Shown here: positions 7,896 through 16,377 of the stretch, piece by piece
Layout: each line of letters begins with the position of its first letter
Numbering within the stretch: the first letter of the stretch is position 1
Origin: Bacillus licheniformis DSM 13 = ATCC 14580
Lineage (GTDB): Bacteria > Bacillota > Bacilli > Bacillales > Bacillaceae
DNA length: 64,000 bases
Reading direction: 5' to 3'
Assembly (NCBI RefSeq): GCF_000011645.1
Contig: NC_006270.3
Location: 1,733,501 to 1,797,500 of the forward strand
The notes under the pieces: generated by a model
Database searches by the model: none
Told to the model about the DNA's origin: nothing
Seen by the model: the letters and a program-made list of their open reading frames with translations, nothing else
Position numbers and translations under genes: made by a program

Positions 7896-8370
7896 CATGA
7901 AAGGCAAAGCCGCAGTCATTGCGGGCGGGGGGAAGATTGCGGCGCGGCGGCTGAAAACGGTGCTGGCAGAAGGTGCATCCGCGACCGTCATCAGCCCTGA
8001 AGCATCAGAAGAGATGCTCGGATTGATTAACGAACACGGCATCGAATGGAAGAAGAAAAAGGCGGAACCCGGTGATTTCAAGAATGCATTTCTGATCATT
8101 CTTGCGACCGATGACCATGAGGCAAACAAGCGTCTCGCCGCATCGGCAGCTCCTGAGCAGCTCGTCAATGTTGCGAGTGAAGCGGAGCTGGGAAATGTAT
8201 ATGTTCCAAAAATAATCAACAGAGGAAACATAACCATATCCGTCTCAACAAACGGAGCCAGCCCGCGCCACACGATCAGGCTGGCCGGACAGATCGATGA
8301 TTTGATCGATGATGAGCTCGTCCAAGAGATCGACGAGCTTTTCCGAAAAAGAAGAGGCCTGAACCCTTGA
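7876..8370 (+). CDS. sirC: Precorrin-2 dehydrogenase
   Basis: NAD-dependent oxidation of precorrin-2 to sirohydrochlorin, the step between SumT and SirB. 164 residues. N-terminal Rossmann fold with AVIAGGGKIAARR at about 13-25, and the STNGASPRHTIRLAGQI segment conserved in the family. I chose ATG at 7876 (MLPLHINMKG) because homologues start there and ACAGGAG lies seven bases upstream, rather than a TTG 21 bases earlier. Its stop codon falls in the loop of the following terminator. Confidence 0.92.
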   Translation: MLPLHINMKGKAAVIAGGGKIAARRLKTVLAEGASATVISPEASEEMLGLINEHGIEWKKKKAEPGDFKNAFLIILATDDHEANKRLAASAAPEQLVNVASEAELGNVYVPKIINRGNITISVSTNGASPRHTIRLAGQIDDLIDDELVQEIDELFRKRRGLNP

Positions 8371-8384
8371 GGTTCAGGCTTTTG
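8357..8384. terminator. Bidirectional terminator between convergent sirC and rqcH
   Basis: GCCTGAACC (8357-8365) pairs with GGTTCAGGC (8371-8379), loop of five holding the sirC stop. TTTT follows on the plus strand and a CTCTTCTTTTT tail on the minus strand, so it can serve both genes. Confidence 0.75.
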
Positions 8385-8390
8385 GCATTA

Positions 8391-10103
8391 TTATTTTTTC
8401 AGCTTGATGATCAAGTCTTCATCAGGTGTTACAAAAACGGTTTGCTGGCTGTCGTAGGTGACAAACCCCGGTTTTGCGCCATTCGGTTTTTTGACGTGGC
8501 GTATTTTTGTATAGTCGACGGGAACCGAAGCGGAGTTTTTCGCTTTGCTGTAATATGCAGCGATCTGCGCCGCTTCCAGAATGGTTTGCTCGTCCGGATC
8601 GGTCGATTGAATGACGACGTGCGACCCCGGAATATCTTTTGTGTGAAGCCAGATGTGGTCGCGGGCGGCAAGCTTCATCGTTAAATATTCGTTCTGCTTG
8701 TTGTTTTTGCCGACGAGAATCGTTTCTCCTGAGCTGGACTCATATGCTTCGAGCGTCGGCGCCTGTTTTTTCTGTTTCTTCTGGCCCCCTTGCTGCTTGG
8801 CCCGCAAGTATTTTCCTTCGGCGAGCTCTTCGCGAATTTCGGTTATATCTTTCGGTGAGGCAGATGAAAGCTGCTGAATCAGCTGGTCGAAATAAGCGAT
8901 TTCCTCTTCTGCCAATTTGATCTGCTCCTTCACGACTTCTACCGAATTTTTCGCTTTTTGATATTTTGTAAAATAGCTTTGTGCATTTTCAGAAGGCGTT
9001 TTATTAGGATTGAGCGGAATCGTGATTTCTCCGCCGTTTTCATCATAGTAGTTGATGACCTTCGCCTCTTTGTCCCCTTTTTTCAGCTGGTACAGGTTCG
9101 CTGTCAACAGCTCTCCGTACAGCTGATAGTCTTGCGCGTGTTCGGACTGCTCAAGCGTTTTTTTCAGCTTTTTGATTTTATTTTCGTTCTTTTTCTTTTC
9201 GTTTGCCGCGAAACGCTCTAAATCGTGAGCCTGCTGTTTGACGCGGTCACGCTCCGCTTTTCCGAAATAGTAGCGGTCAAGAAGTTCGCTCAGCGTATGA
9301 AAGGGCCTGTTGTCTCCTTTTATATGGGTCAGCTCAAGAAGGTAAAAATATTCTTTTCCGTCTTCTGTGGTGACAAGCTGGGGCTGAAAACGCCGGCTTT
9401 TGATTTCGCTGAACATCTCCGTCAAGACGTTTGGCAGTGTCGCCCTGTTGGCTAGACCCGCGCGAAAGACGGCTTCCTTCGCAAACAGAGGCGAGACGCC
9501 GGAGAAGGTATCGACGATCTGCCTGTCAAGTTTGCCTTCCTGGAAATTCAGATGGCGGAGAATATCTTCAGTCTCCGCTTCAAGCGGAGACAATTTGTTC
9601 TGCGCGGGAGGGAGAATGTAATCGTATCCCGGGAGCACGGTGCGGTAGCTGTTCATCGCAGGTGACAGATGCTTCAAACTGTCGATGATGACGTCTTTTT
9701 CTCCGTCTGTTAACACGATGTTGCTGTGCCTGCCCATGATTTCGACCATCAGCTTTCTTGTCAGCGTGTCGCCGATTTCGTTCCGGCTCCTGATATGAAA
9801 GACCATCATTCTGTCCATGCCGATTTGCTCGACTTGGTCGATAAAGCCGCCTTCCAGATGTTTGCGGAGGAGCATGCAGAACATCGGAGGGGTGCTCGGG
9901 TTGTCGTAGGTTTCGTTTGTCAGGTGTACCCGCGCATAACTCGGATGGGCGGAGAGCAGCAATTTGCGGTTCTTCCCGTTTGCCCTGATATGAAACACTA
10001 GCTCGTGCTTAAACGGCTGGTGGATTTTTGCGATCCGTCCGCCTCGAATCGCCTCATTTAATTCCTCGATCATTCCGTATGTAAAAATGCCGTCAAAAGA
10101 CAT
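8391..10103 (-). CDS. rqcH: Ribosome quality control protein RqcH (NEMF/Rqc2 homologue, YloA)
   Basis: Binds stalled 50S subunits carrying peptidyl-tRNA and directs C-terminal alanine tailing, marking the peptide for ClpXP-type proteolysis; older literature calls the family fibronectin-binding FbpA. 570 residues: NFACT-N domain at the N-terminus with the Asp97-Arg98 pair needed for function in the B. subtilis protein, a HhH and long lysine/glutamate-rich coiled coil in the middle (roughly 280-430), a basic GGQKKQKKQ linker, then NFACT-R with LVGKNNKQNEYLT and DHIWLHTKD. The only long gene on the minus strand, with its own promoter facing away from yloB. Confidence 0.94.
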   Translation of the reverse strand: MSFDGIFTYGMIEELNEAIRGGRIAKIHQPFKHELVFHIRANGKNRKLLLSAHPSYARVHLTNETYDNPSTPPMFCMLLRKHLEGGFIDQVEQIGMDRMMVFHIRSRNEIGDTLTRKLMVEIMGRHSNIVLTDGEKDVIIDSLKHLSPAMNSYRTVLPGYDYILPPAQNKLSPLEAETEDILRHLNFQEGKLDRQIVDTFSGVSPLFAKEAVFRAGLANRATLPNVLTEMFSEIKSRRFQPQLVTTEDGKEYFYLLELTHIKGDNRPFHTLSELLDRYYFGKAERDRVKQQAHDLERFAANEKKKNENKIKKLKKTLEQSEHAQDYQLYGELLTANLYQLKKGDKEAKVINYYDENGGEITIPLNPNKTPSENAQSYFTKYQKAKNSVEVVKEQIKLAEEEIAYFDQLIQQLSSASPKDITEIREELAEGKYLRAKQQGGQKKQKKQAPTLEAYESSSGETILVGKNNKQNEYLTMKLAARDHIWLHTKDIPGSHVVIQSTDPDEQTILEAAQIAAYYSKAKNSASVPVDYTKIRHVKKPNGAKPGFVTYDSQQTVFVTPDEDLIIKLKK

Positions 10104-10155
10104 ATGAAAAACTCCCTTTTCTCGTTAATCCTCTTCGTAAAACGTCCATTCAATA

Positions 10156-10184
10156 ATTATAGCATGATTTGGGACGAGTCTGAA
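10156..10184 (-). promoter_or_regulatory. Sigma-A promoter of rqcH
   Basis: Reading the minus strand: TTCAGA (10184-10179), 17-base spacer ending in TGC (extended -10), then TATAAT (10161-10156), about 50 bases upstream of the rqcH start. Confidence 0.65.
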
Positions 10185-10249
10185 TAAATTGACTTATAGA
10201 GATGGATACACCAAAAGCAACCTTTAGGGCAGGAGGAGTGGACGATTCA

Positions 10250-12922
10250 ATGAAATGGCACGAGATGGGACAAACCGAATTGTTAAATATAACAAAAACG
10301 TCCATCGACAAAGGTCTAACAGAAAAAGAGGCCGGAAAGCGGCTGGAAAGACACGGAACAAACGAACTTCAGGAAGGGGAAAAAACATCGGCGGTCGCAT
10401 TGTTTTTTTCTCAATTCAAAGATTTCATGGTTCTTGTTTTGCTTGCGGCCACGTTGATTTCGGGTTTCCTCGGCGAATACATTGACGCCATCGCGATCAT
10501 CGCGATCATCTTTGTTAACGGCATTCTCGGATTCTTTCAGGAGAGGCGGGCGGAAAGGTCGCTCGAGGCTTTGAAAGAACTGTCAGCTCCTCAAGTGGCT
10601 GTGCTCCGGGAGGGGAATTGGGTGAAAATTCCTTCCAAAGAGCTTGTCCCGGGAGATGTTGTCCGTTTTGCAAGCGGAGACAGAATCGGCGCCGATCTCA
10701 GACTTGTCGAGACAAAGAGCCTTGAAATAGAAGAATCGGCCCTTACAGGTGAATCGCTCCCCGTGTCCAAACAGGCAGATGCTTTTCAGGCGTCAGATGT
10801 ATCGCTGGGCGATCTGAAGAATATGGCTTTCATGGGAACGCTTGTCACAAGGGGGAGCGGAATCGGCGTCGTCATCGGTACGGGTATGAACTCTGCGATG
10901 GGGAAAATCGCCGATATGCTTGAATCTGCCGGGAATACGGCGACCCCGCTGCAAAGAAGGCTTGAAGAGCTCGGCAAAATTTTGATTGTCGCCGCTTTGT
11001 TCCTGACACTGCTTGTCGTTGCTGCCGGCGTCATTCAGGGGCATGATTTATACAGCATGTTTTTAGCGGGAGTTTCCCTTGCCGTCGCTGCCATACCTGA
11101 AGGGCTGCCTGCCATTGTCACGGTCGCTCTGTCTCTCGGCGTGCAGCGGATGATCAGGCAAAAGTCGATCGTCAGGAAGCTGCCCGCGGTTGAGACGCTC
11201 GGCTGCGCGTCCATTATTTGCTCCGATAAAACCGGGACGATGACGCAGAACAAAATGACGGTCACCCATGTCTGGTCAGGCGGGAAGATATGGAACGTGT
11301 CAGGGATCGGCTATGAGCCTGAAGGCTCTTTCAGCATGAACGGGCGCGATGTGCAAGCAAAGCATCATAAACCGCTCCAGCAGGTACTATTGTTCGGCGC
11401 ATTATGCAATTCATCTTCGATTATCGAAAAAGACGGGGAGTTTCGTCTTGATGGCGATCCCACCGAAGGGGCTTTGCTGACGGCGGCTCGAAAAGCAGGC
11501 TTTACGGACAAATATGTTGATGAACATTTTAAAATCATCGAGGAGTTTCCGTTTGATTCAACGCGGAAAATGATGTCTGTCATTGTGGAAGACAAGAGCG
11601 GCAAGCGCTTTGTCATTACAAAGGGCGCGCCGGATGTATTGATGAAGCGTTCGTCGCATACGCTGACAGAAGAAAAGCGAGAAATCTTCACAAAGGAAAG
11701 GCTCGCTGAAACAAGCGCGGCGCTGGAAACTCTTGCGTCACAGGCGCTGAGAACGATTGCCGTCGCGTATAAACCGATCAAAGATACAGAAAATCCCCCG
11801 CTCGAAAAAGCGGAGTCAGGCTTAACTTTCATCGGGCTGTTAGGGATGATCGATCCGCCGCGGCCCGAAGTGAAAACAGCGATTAAAGAATGCCGGGAAG
11901 CGGGGATCAAAACGGTCATGATCACCGGGGACCATGTGATAACGGCGACGGCGATTGCAAAAGATCTCGGATTGCTGCCTCCGCGCGGAAAGGTCATGGA
12001 CGGCCAGATGCTGAACGAACTCTCGCAGGAAGAATTGGCGGAAATTGTTGACGATGTTTACGTATTTGCAAGGGTGTCGCCCGAACATAAGCTGAAGATC
12101 GTGACCGCCTACCAGGAAAACGGCCACATCGTCGCCATGACGGGAGACGGAGTCAATGATGCCCCTGCGATTAAACAGGCGGATATCGGCATATCGATGG
12201 GGATTACGGGAACGGATGTCGCCAAGGAGGCGTCCTCACTCATCCTTGTCGATGATAATTTTGCAACGATTAAATCGGCCATCAAGGAAGGACGCAATAT
12301 CTATGAAAATATTAGAAAGTTCATCAGATACTTGCTCGCATCCAATGTCGGCGAAATTTTGGTCATGCTGTTTGCAATGCTGCTCGCTCTGCCGCTGCCG
12401 CTTGTCCCGATACAGATTCTGTGGGTCAACCTTGTAACGGACGGCCTGCCTGCCATGGCGCTCGGCATGGATCAGCCTGAGGACGATGTGATGCAGAGAA
12501 AGCCGCGGAGTCCGAAAGAAGGCGTGTTTGCAAGGGGGCTCGGCTGGAAGGTCGTATCGCGCGGATTCTTAATCGGAATCGCGACACTCGGGGCGTTTAT
12601 GTTCATTTATAACCGCAATCCAGAAGCGCTTGAGTATGCACAGACGGTTGCATTTGCAACGCTCGTCCTTGCGCAGCTGATCCACGTGTTCGACTGCCGA
12701 AGCGAGCGGTCCATCTTTGACCGCAATCCGTTTGAAAACATTTATTTGCTCGGTGCAGTGCTGTCTTCGATTCTTTTGATGCTTGTCGTTATTTATTATC
12801 CGCCGCTGCAGCCGATTTTTCATACGGTTCCGATTTTAATGGCAGACTGGCTCCTGATTGTCGGAATGTCGGCGATTCCAACTTTTTTACTGGCCGGGTC
12901 ACTTTTGACAAGAAAAAAATAG
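10250..12922 (+). CDS. yloB: P-type cation-transporting ATPase (YloB, calcium pump type)
   Basis: P2A (SERCA-like) ATPase; B. subtilis YloB was described as a calcium ATPase linked to sporulation. 890 residues. N-terminal actuator domain with TGES at 166-169, transport-site motif PEGLP at 283-287 in the fourth membrane span, phosphorylation motif DKTGT with Asp326, and hinge TGDGVNDAPAIKQAD; four hydrophobic spans follow at the C-terminus, ending LLTRKK. I chose ATG at 10250, which matches the B. subtilis start and length and lies nine bases after AGGAGGAGTG, not the ATG 48 bases earlier. Divergent from rqcH. Confidence 0.94.
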   Translation: MKWHEMGQTELLNITKTSIDKGLTEKEAGKRLERHGTNELQEGEKTSAVALFFSQFKDFMVLVLLAATLISGFLGEYIDAIAIIAIIFVNGILGFFQERRAERSLEALKELSAPQVAVLREGNWVKIPSKELVPGDVVRFASGDRIGADLRLVETKSLEIEESALTGESLPVSKQADAFQASDVSLGDLKNMAFMGTLVTRGSGIGVVIGTGMNSAMGKIADMLESAGNTATPLQRRLEELGKILIVAALFLTLLVVAAGVIQGHDLYSMFLAGVSLAVAAIPEGLPAIVTVALSLGVQRMIRQKSIVRKLPAVETLGCASIICSDKTGTMTQNKMTVTHVWSGGKIWNVSGIGYEPEGSFSMNGRDVQAKHHKPLQQVLLFGALCNSSSIIEKDGEFRLDGDPTEGALLTAARKAGFTDKYVDEHFKIIEEFPFDSTRKMMSVIVEDKSGKRFVITKGAPDVLMKRSSHTLTEEKREIFTKERLAETSAALETLASQALRTIAVAYKPIKDTENPPLEKAESGLTFIGLLGMIDPPRPEVKTAIKECREAGIKTVMITGDHVITATAIAKDLGLLPPRGKVMDGQMLNELSQEELAEIVDDVYVFARVSPEHKLKIVTAYQENGHIVAMTGDGVNDAPAIKQADIGISMGITGTDVAKEASSLILVDDNFATIKSAIKEGRNIYENIRKFIRYLLASNVGEILVMLFAMLLALPLPLVPIQILWVNLVTDGLPAMALGMDQPEDDVMQRKPRSPKEGVFARGLGWKVVSRGFLIGIATLGAFMFIYNRNPEALEYAQTVAFATLVLAQLIHVFDCRSERSIFDRNPFENIYLLGAVLSSILLMLVVIYYPPLQPIFHTVPILMADWLLIVGMSAIPTFLLAGSLLTRKK

Positions 12923-12929
12923 GCTTGTA

Positions 12930-12938
12930 TGATATAAT
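12930..12938 (+). promoter_or_regulatory. Extended -10 promoter ahead of yloC
   Basis: TGATATAAT at 12930-12938 is a full extended -10. A TTGACA lies at 12905-12910 but 22 bases away, too far for a normal pair. It starts eight bases after the yloB stop and could start the yloC-remA-gmk-rpoZ transcript. Confidence 0.5.
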
Positions 12939-12941
12939 CTT

Positions 12942-12969
12942 AAAGGTAATAGAGGTTTCTATTGCCTTT
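12942..12969 (+). repeat. Leader hairpin upstream of yloC
   Basis: AAAGGTAATAGA (12942-12953) pairs with TCTATTGCCTTT (12958-12969), 12 bp with one G-T pair and a four-base loop. Only a short T run follows. It would lie at the very 5' end of an RNA from the adjacent promoter, or weakly terminate yloB. Confidence 0.5.
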
Positions 12970-13032
12970 TCATCTTGCGTAAATTTAAATCAAAGAAAGT
13001 CTTTTTCACTTATACGGAATTGGGTGTGTTTT

Positions 13033-13908
13033 ATGATACGGAGTATGACCGGTTTCGGCAGCGCGAGCAAAACGAAGGATGGGCTGACAGCAGCTGTTGA
13101 GCTGAAATCTGTCAACTATCGGTTTAAAGAAGTAAACGCCCGCATGCCAAGACCTTTGCTCTATTTAGAAGACAAAATAAAGCAAACGATTTTTAAACAT
13201 ATACAAAGGGGGCGGCTGGAGCTGTTTGTTTCCGTTGACGACGAGGCTCTGGTCACCCGGAAAATCCAGGTTGACTGGCCGCTGCTTGAAGAGTACCAGA
13301 AAGCCGCGCGCGAAATGAAAGACCGCTGCGGGCTTTCTGGAGACATCACGCTTCAAGACGCCTTTCAGTTTGAGCATGTCATCCAAGTTGAAGAAGAGCC
13401 AATCCAAAATGACAAGCTTGAAGAGGTTCTTCTGGAAGCGGTCGAGGCTGCCGTTCTAGAATTGTGCAGCATGCGCGAAGCGGAAGGGCTGAGGCTGAAG
13501 GACGACTGCCTTCAGCATATTGAAAGGCTTGAAAAGCTGACAGACGACATCGCAGAGCTTGCTCCCAAGGTCGTCGACCACTATCGGGAACGCCTTGAGG
13601 CGCGGCTTGAAGAATGGTCAACAGACGGTCTCGATGAAAGCCGCCTGCTGACGGAAGTCGCACTGTTTGCAGACCGTTCGGATATCACGGAAGAAGTGAC
13701 GAGGCTGAAAAGCCATTTCCGCCAGTTCCGCGATATTTGCAAAGCGGGAGGAGCCGCGGGGAGAAAGCTCGATTTCCTCGTCCAGGAGCTCAACCGTGAA
13801 GCGAACACGATCGGTTCAAAAGCGAATGATCACCAGATCACAAAACATGTGGTCGAAATGAAAAGCTCTATTGAAAAAATAAAAGAACAAGTGCAAAATA
13901 TAGAATAG
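13033..13908 (+). CDS. yloC: YicC/YloC-family protein, putative endoribonuclease
   Basis: 291 residues, same length as B. subtilis YloC. Opens IRSMTGFGSA, the YicC family N-terminal signature. The C-terminal DUF1732 part ends with FLVQELNREANTIGSKAND, the most conserved stretch. E. coli YicC has been reported as an endoribonuclease; for Bacillus this is inference. ATG at 13033 is chosen because homologues start at M-x-x-SMTGFG; the ribosome binding site (GGGTGTG) is weak. It stands at the head of the remA-gmk-rpoZ run. Confidence 0.9.
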   Translation: MIRSMTGFGSASKTKDGLTAAVELKSVNYRFKEVNARMPRPLLYLEDKIKQTIFKHIQRGRLELFVSVDDEALVTRKIQVDWPLLEEYQKAAREMKDRCGLSGDITLQDAFQFEHVIQVEEEPIQNDKLEEVLLEAVEAAVLELCSMREAEGLRLKDDCLQHIERLEKLTDDIAELAPKVVDHYRERLEARLEEWSTDGLDESRLLTEVALFADRSDITEEVTRLKSHFRQFRDICKAGGAAGRKLDFLVQELNREANTIGSKANDHQITKHVVEMKSSIEKIKEQVQNIE

Positions 13909-13983
13909 CGATTGTGCGTATTGTTTACGGATGTTCTCTGCAGGTTAAACTAGAGACGTCCAAGTACAGGGGGAACGTATAGG

Positions 13984-14253
13984 ATGACGATTAAACTGAT
14001 CAATATCGGCTTTGGAAATATCATATCCGCGAATCGGCTGATCTCGATTGTGAGTCCTGAGTCCGCGCCTATTAAGCGGATGATCCAGGATGCCAGAGAC
14101 CGCGGCATGCTTATAGATGCTACATATGGAAGAAGAACCCGTGCGGTTGTCATTATGGACAGTGACCATATCATCTTATCTGCCGTCCAGCCTGAGACAG
14201 TAGCACAAAGGCTTTCCGTTAAAGAAGAAATTATGGATGAAGGGCAGGGATAA
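13984..14253 (+). CDS. remA: Biofilm matrix transcription activator RemA (DUF370)
   Basis: 89 residues, same length and start as B. subtilis RemA (YlzA). In that species RemA is a ring-forming DNA-binding protein that activates the eps and tapA matrix operons and osmoprotection genes. Conserved core: [15 protein letters not shown] near the N-terminus and the basic [11 protein letters not shown] loop. ATG has AGGGGGAACG upstream. Gap of 75 bases from yloC, with a weak promoter-like TTTACG-16-TAAACT inside. Confidence 0.95.
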
Positions 14254-14260
14254 GAGCTTT

Positions 14261-14875
14261 ATGAAAGAAAGAGGTTTGTTAATCGTTCTCTCCGGCCCTT
14301 CCGGCGTCGGAAAAGGAACAGTCAGGCAGGCGCTGTTTGCTCAGGAGGACACAAAATTTGAATATTCGATTTCGGTGACGACAAGAAAACCGCGTCAAGG
14401 CGAAAGAGACGGCGTCGACTACTTTTTTAAGACGCGCGAAGAGTTCGAAGAGATGATCGAGAACAACAAGCTGCTCGAATGGGCCGAATATGTCGGCAAC
14501 TATTACGGAACACCCGTTGACTACGTCGAACAGACGCTTGAAAGCGGAAGGGACGTTTTTCTTGAAATCGAAGTCCAGGGTGCGCTGCAAGTCAGAAAGG
14601 CATTTCCTGAAGGCTTGTTTATCTTTTTGGCGCCTCCGAGCCTCGCCGAATTGAAAAACCGGATTGTCACAAGAGGGACAGAAACAGAAGCCACGATCGA
14701 AAACCGGATGAAAGCGGCGAAGGAAGAAATCGAACTGATGGACGCCTATGACTATGTTGTCGAAAATGACAGCATTGAGCTTGCGTGCGAAAGAATCAAA
14801 GCAATCGTTCTCGCCGAACATTTACGGCGCGACCGAGTTGCTCCAAGATATAAGAAAATGCTGGAGGTTGAATAA
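14261..14875 (+). CDS. gmk: Guanylate kinase
   Basis: Converts GMP to GDP with ATP. 204 residues. P-loop GPSGVGKGT at 12-20, GMP-binding [11 protein letters not shown] and VDYFF, and [11 protein letters not shown] chose ATG at 14261 ([12 protein letters not shown]), matching the B. subtilis start and length; an in-frame ATG at 14237 lies within remA. Lies seven bases after remA and two bases before rpoZ, so it is part of the same transcript. In Bacillus this enzyme is one target of (p)ppGpp inhibition. Confidence 0.96.
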
Positions 14876-14877
14876 AT

Positions 14878-15078
14878 ATGCTAGATCCGTCAATTGACTC
14901 TTTAATGAACAAACTGGATTCAAAATACACGCTCGTTACCGTATCCGCACGGCGCGCCCGCGAAATGCAGATGAACAAAGACGCGCAGATCGAAAATCCG
15001 AAGTCGCATAAATTTGTAGGCAAAGCATTGGAAGAAATTGATGCCGGACTGCTTACATTCGAAAAGGAAAATCGCTAA
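14878..15078 (+). CDS. rpoZ: RNA polymerase omega subunit
   Basis: 66 residues. Small subunit that helps beta-prime assembly. The conserved N-terminal block LDPSIDSLMNKLDSKYTLV and VSARRAREMQ are present; KFVGKALEEI follows. Begins two bases after gmk. A terminator-like hairpin follows before coaBC. Confidence 0.95.
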   Translation: MLDPSIDSLMNKLDSKYTLVTVSARRAREMQMNKDAQIENPKSHKFVGKALEEIDAGLLTFEKENR

Positions 15079-15090
15079 TAGCCTTAAAAA

Positions 15091-15122
15091 TAGCAACCTA
15101 TACACTAGGTTGTTATTTTTTT
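15091..15122 (+). terminator. Intrinsic terminator after rpoZ
   Basis: AGCAACCTA pairs with TAGGTTGTT (nine pairs, one G-T) around a five-base loop, followed by ATTTTTTT. It splits rpoZ from coaBC or acts as an attenuator, since no clear promoter follows. Confidence 0.7.
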
Positions 15123-15159
15123 CAGGGCTGGCGAACAGAACATAAGGGGGAGAAATACG

Positions 15160-16377
15160 ATGCTGAAAAATCGCAACATCCTGCTGGGAGTAAGCGGAGG
15201 AATCGCGGTATACAAAGCGGCCGCCTTAACGAGCAAGCTCGTGCAGGCAGGAGCCAATGTGAAAGTCATCATGACAAAATCCGCCTGTGAATTTGTGTCT
15301 CCGCTCACCTTTCAGGCGCTTTCGCGCAATGAAGTATATACCAATACGTTCGAAGAACCGAATCCCCGTGTCATCGCCCATATCGATGCCGCAGATTGGG
15401 CGGATCTCGTGATCGTTGCTCCGGCTACGGCCAATGTGATCGGAAAACTCGCCTCAGGCATCGCTGACGACATGCTGACGACGACGCTTTTGGCGACGAC
15501 AGCGCCGGTGTGGATCGCTCCGGCGATGAACGTTCATATGTACGACCACCCGGCCGTTCAGCGGAACATCAGCGTTCTTTACAAAGACGGCTACCGGTTT
15601 ATCGAACCGAGTGAAGGCTACCTTGCGTGCGGCTATATCGGCAAAGGCAGACTGGAAGAGCCTGAGCGGATCGTCCAGTTGGCAGAGTCGTATTTTTCAA
15701 GCGAAAAAAGCGGTTTGCTTGAAGGAAAGCGCGTCGTAATTACAGCGGGGCCGACAAGAGAACAAGTCGATCCCGTCCGCTTTTTCTCCAACCGTTCGAC
15801 AGGGAAAATGGGCTATGCTTTCGCTGAGGAAGCGGCACGAATGGGAGCGCACGTGACGCTGATTGCAGGCCCGACATCGCTTGATGATCCCGCAGGGGTC
15901 GACGTGATTCATGTTCAGTCCGCAGAAGATATGTATCAAGCGGCTCTGTCTGTTTTCGATGAGAGCGACATCGTCATTAAAACAGCAGCTGTCGCTGATT
16001 ACAGGCCAAAACATGTCCACGATCAAAAAATGAAGAAAAAGGACGGCGGCCTCGTCATTGAGCTTGAACGGACGAAGGATATTTTAAAAGCGCTGGGAGA
16101 GCGGAAAACAAAGCAAATCTTGGTCGGCTTTGCAGCCGAAACGCAGCACGTCGAAGACTATGCCAAACAAAAGCTGGAGACGAAAAATCTCGATATGATT
16201 GTCGCTAACAATATCACGGCTGAAGGCGCCGGTTTTGGAACGGAAACCAACATCGTGACGGTGTTTCATCGAGACTGCAAAAAGACGGCGCATCCTCTAA
16301 TGTCAAAGCGGGAGGTTGCCGCCGCAGTCTTGAAGGAAGCCGCTGAGCTTGCCGGACGGAGCGGGACGTCTTCATGA
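15160..16377 (+). CDS. coaBC: Bifunctional phosphopantothenoylcysteine decarboxylase/synthetase
   Basis: Two consecutive steps of coenzyme A synthesis. 405 residues. The N-terminal CoaC flavoprotein half has catalytic His74 in AHIDAADW, PAMN at 121-124 and Cys157 in YLACGYIGKG. The C-terminal CoaB half begins about residue 185 with ITAGPTREQVDPVRF, NRSTGKMG and KTAAVADYRP, and joins cysteine to phosphopantothenate with CTP. ATG with AAGGGGGAG upstream. Stop overlaps the priA start by four bases (ATGA). Confidence 0.96.
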   Translation: MLKNRNILLGVSGGIAVYKAAALTSKLVQAGANVKVIMTKSACEFVSPLTFQALSRNEVYTNTFEEPNPRVIAHIDAADWADLVIVAPATANVIGKLASGIADDMLTTTLLATTAPVWIAPAMNVHMYDHPAVQRNISVLYKDGYRFIEPSEGYLACGYIGKGRLEEPERIVQLAESYFSSEKSGLLEGKRVVITAGPTREQVDPVRFFSNRSTGKMGYAFAEEAARMGAHVTLIAGPTSLDDPAGVDVIHVQSAEDMYQAALSVFDESDIVIKTAAVADYRPKHVHDQKMKKKDGGLVIELERTKDILKALGERKTKQILVGFAAETQHVEDYAKQKLETKNLDMIVANNITAEGAGFGTETNIVTVFHRDCKKTAHPLMSKREVAAAVLKEAAELAGRSGTSS

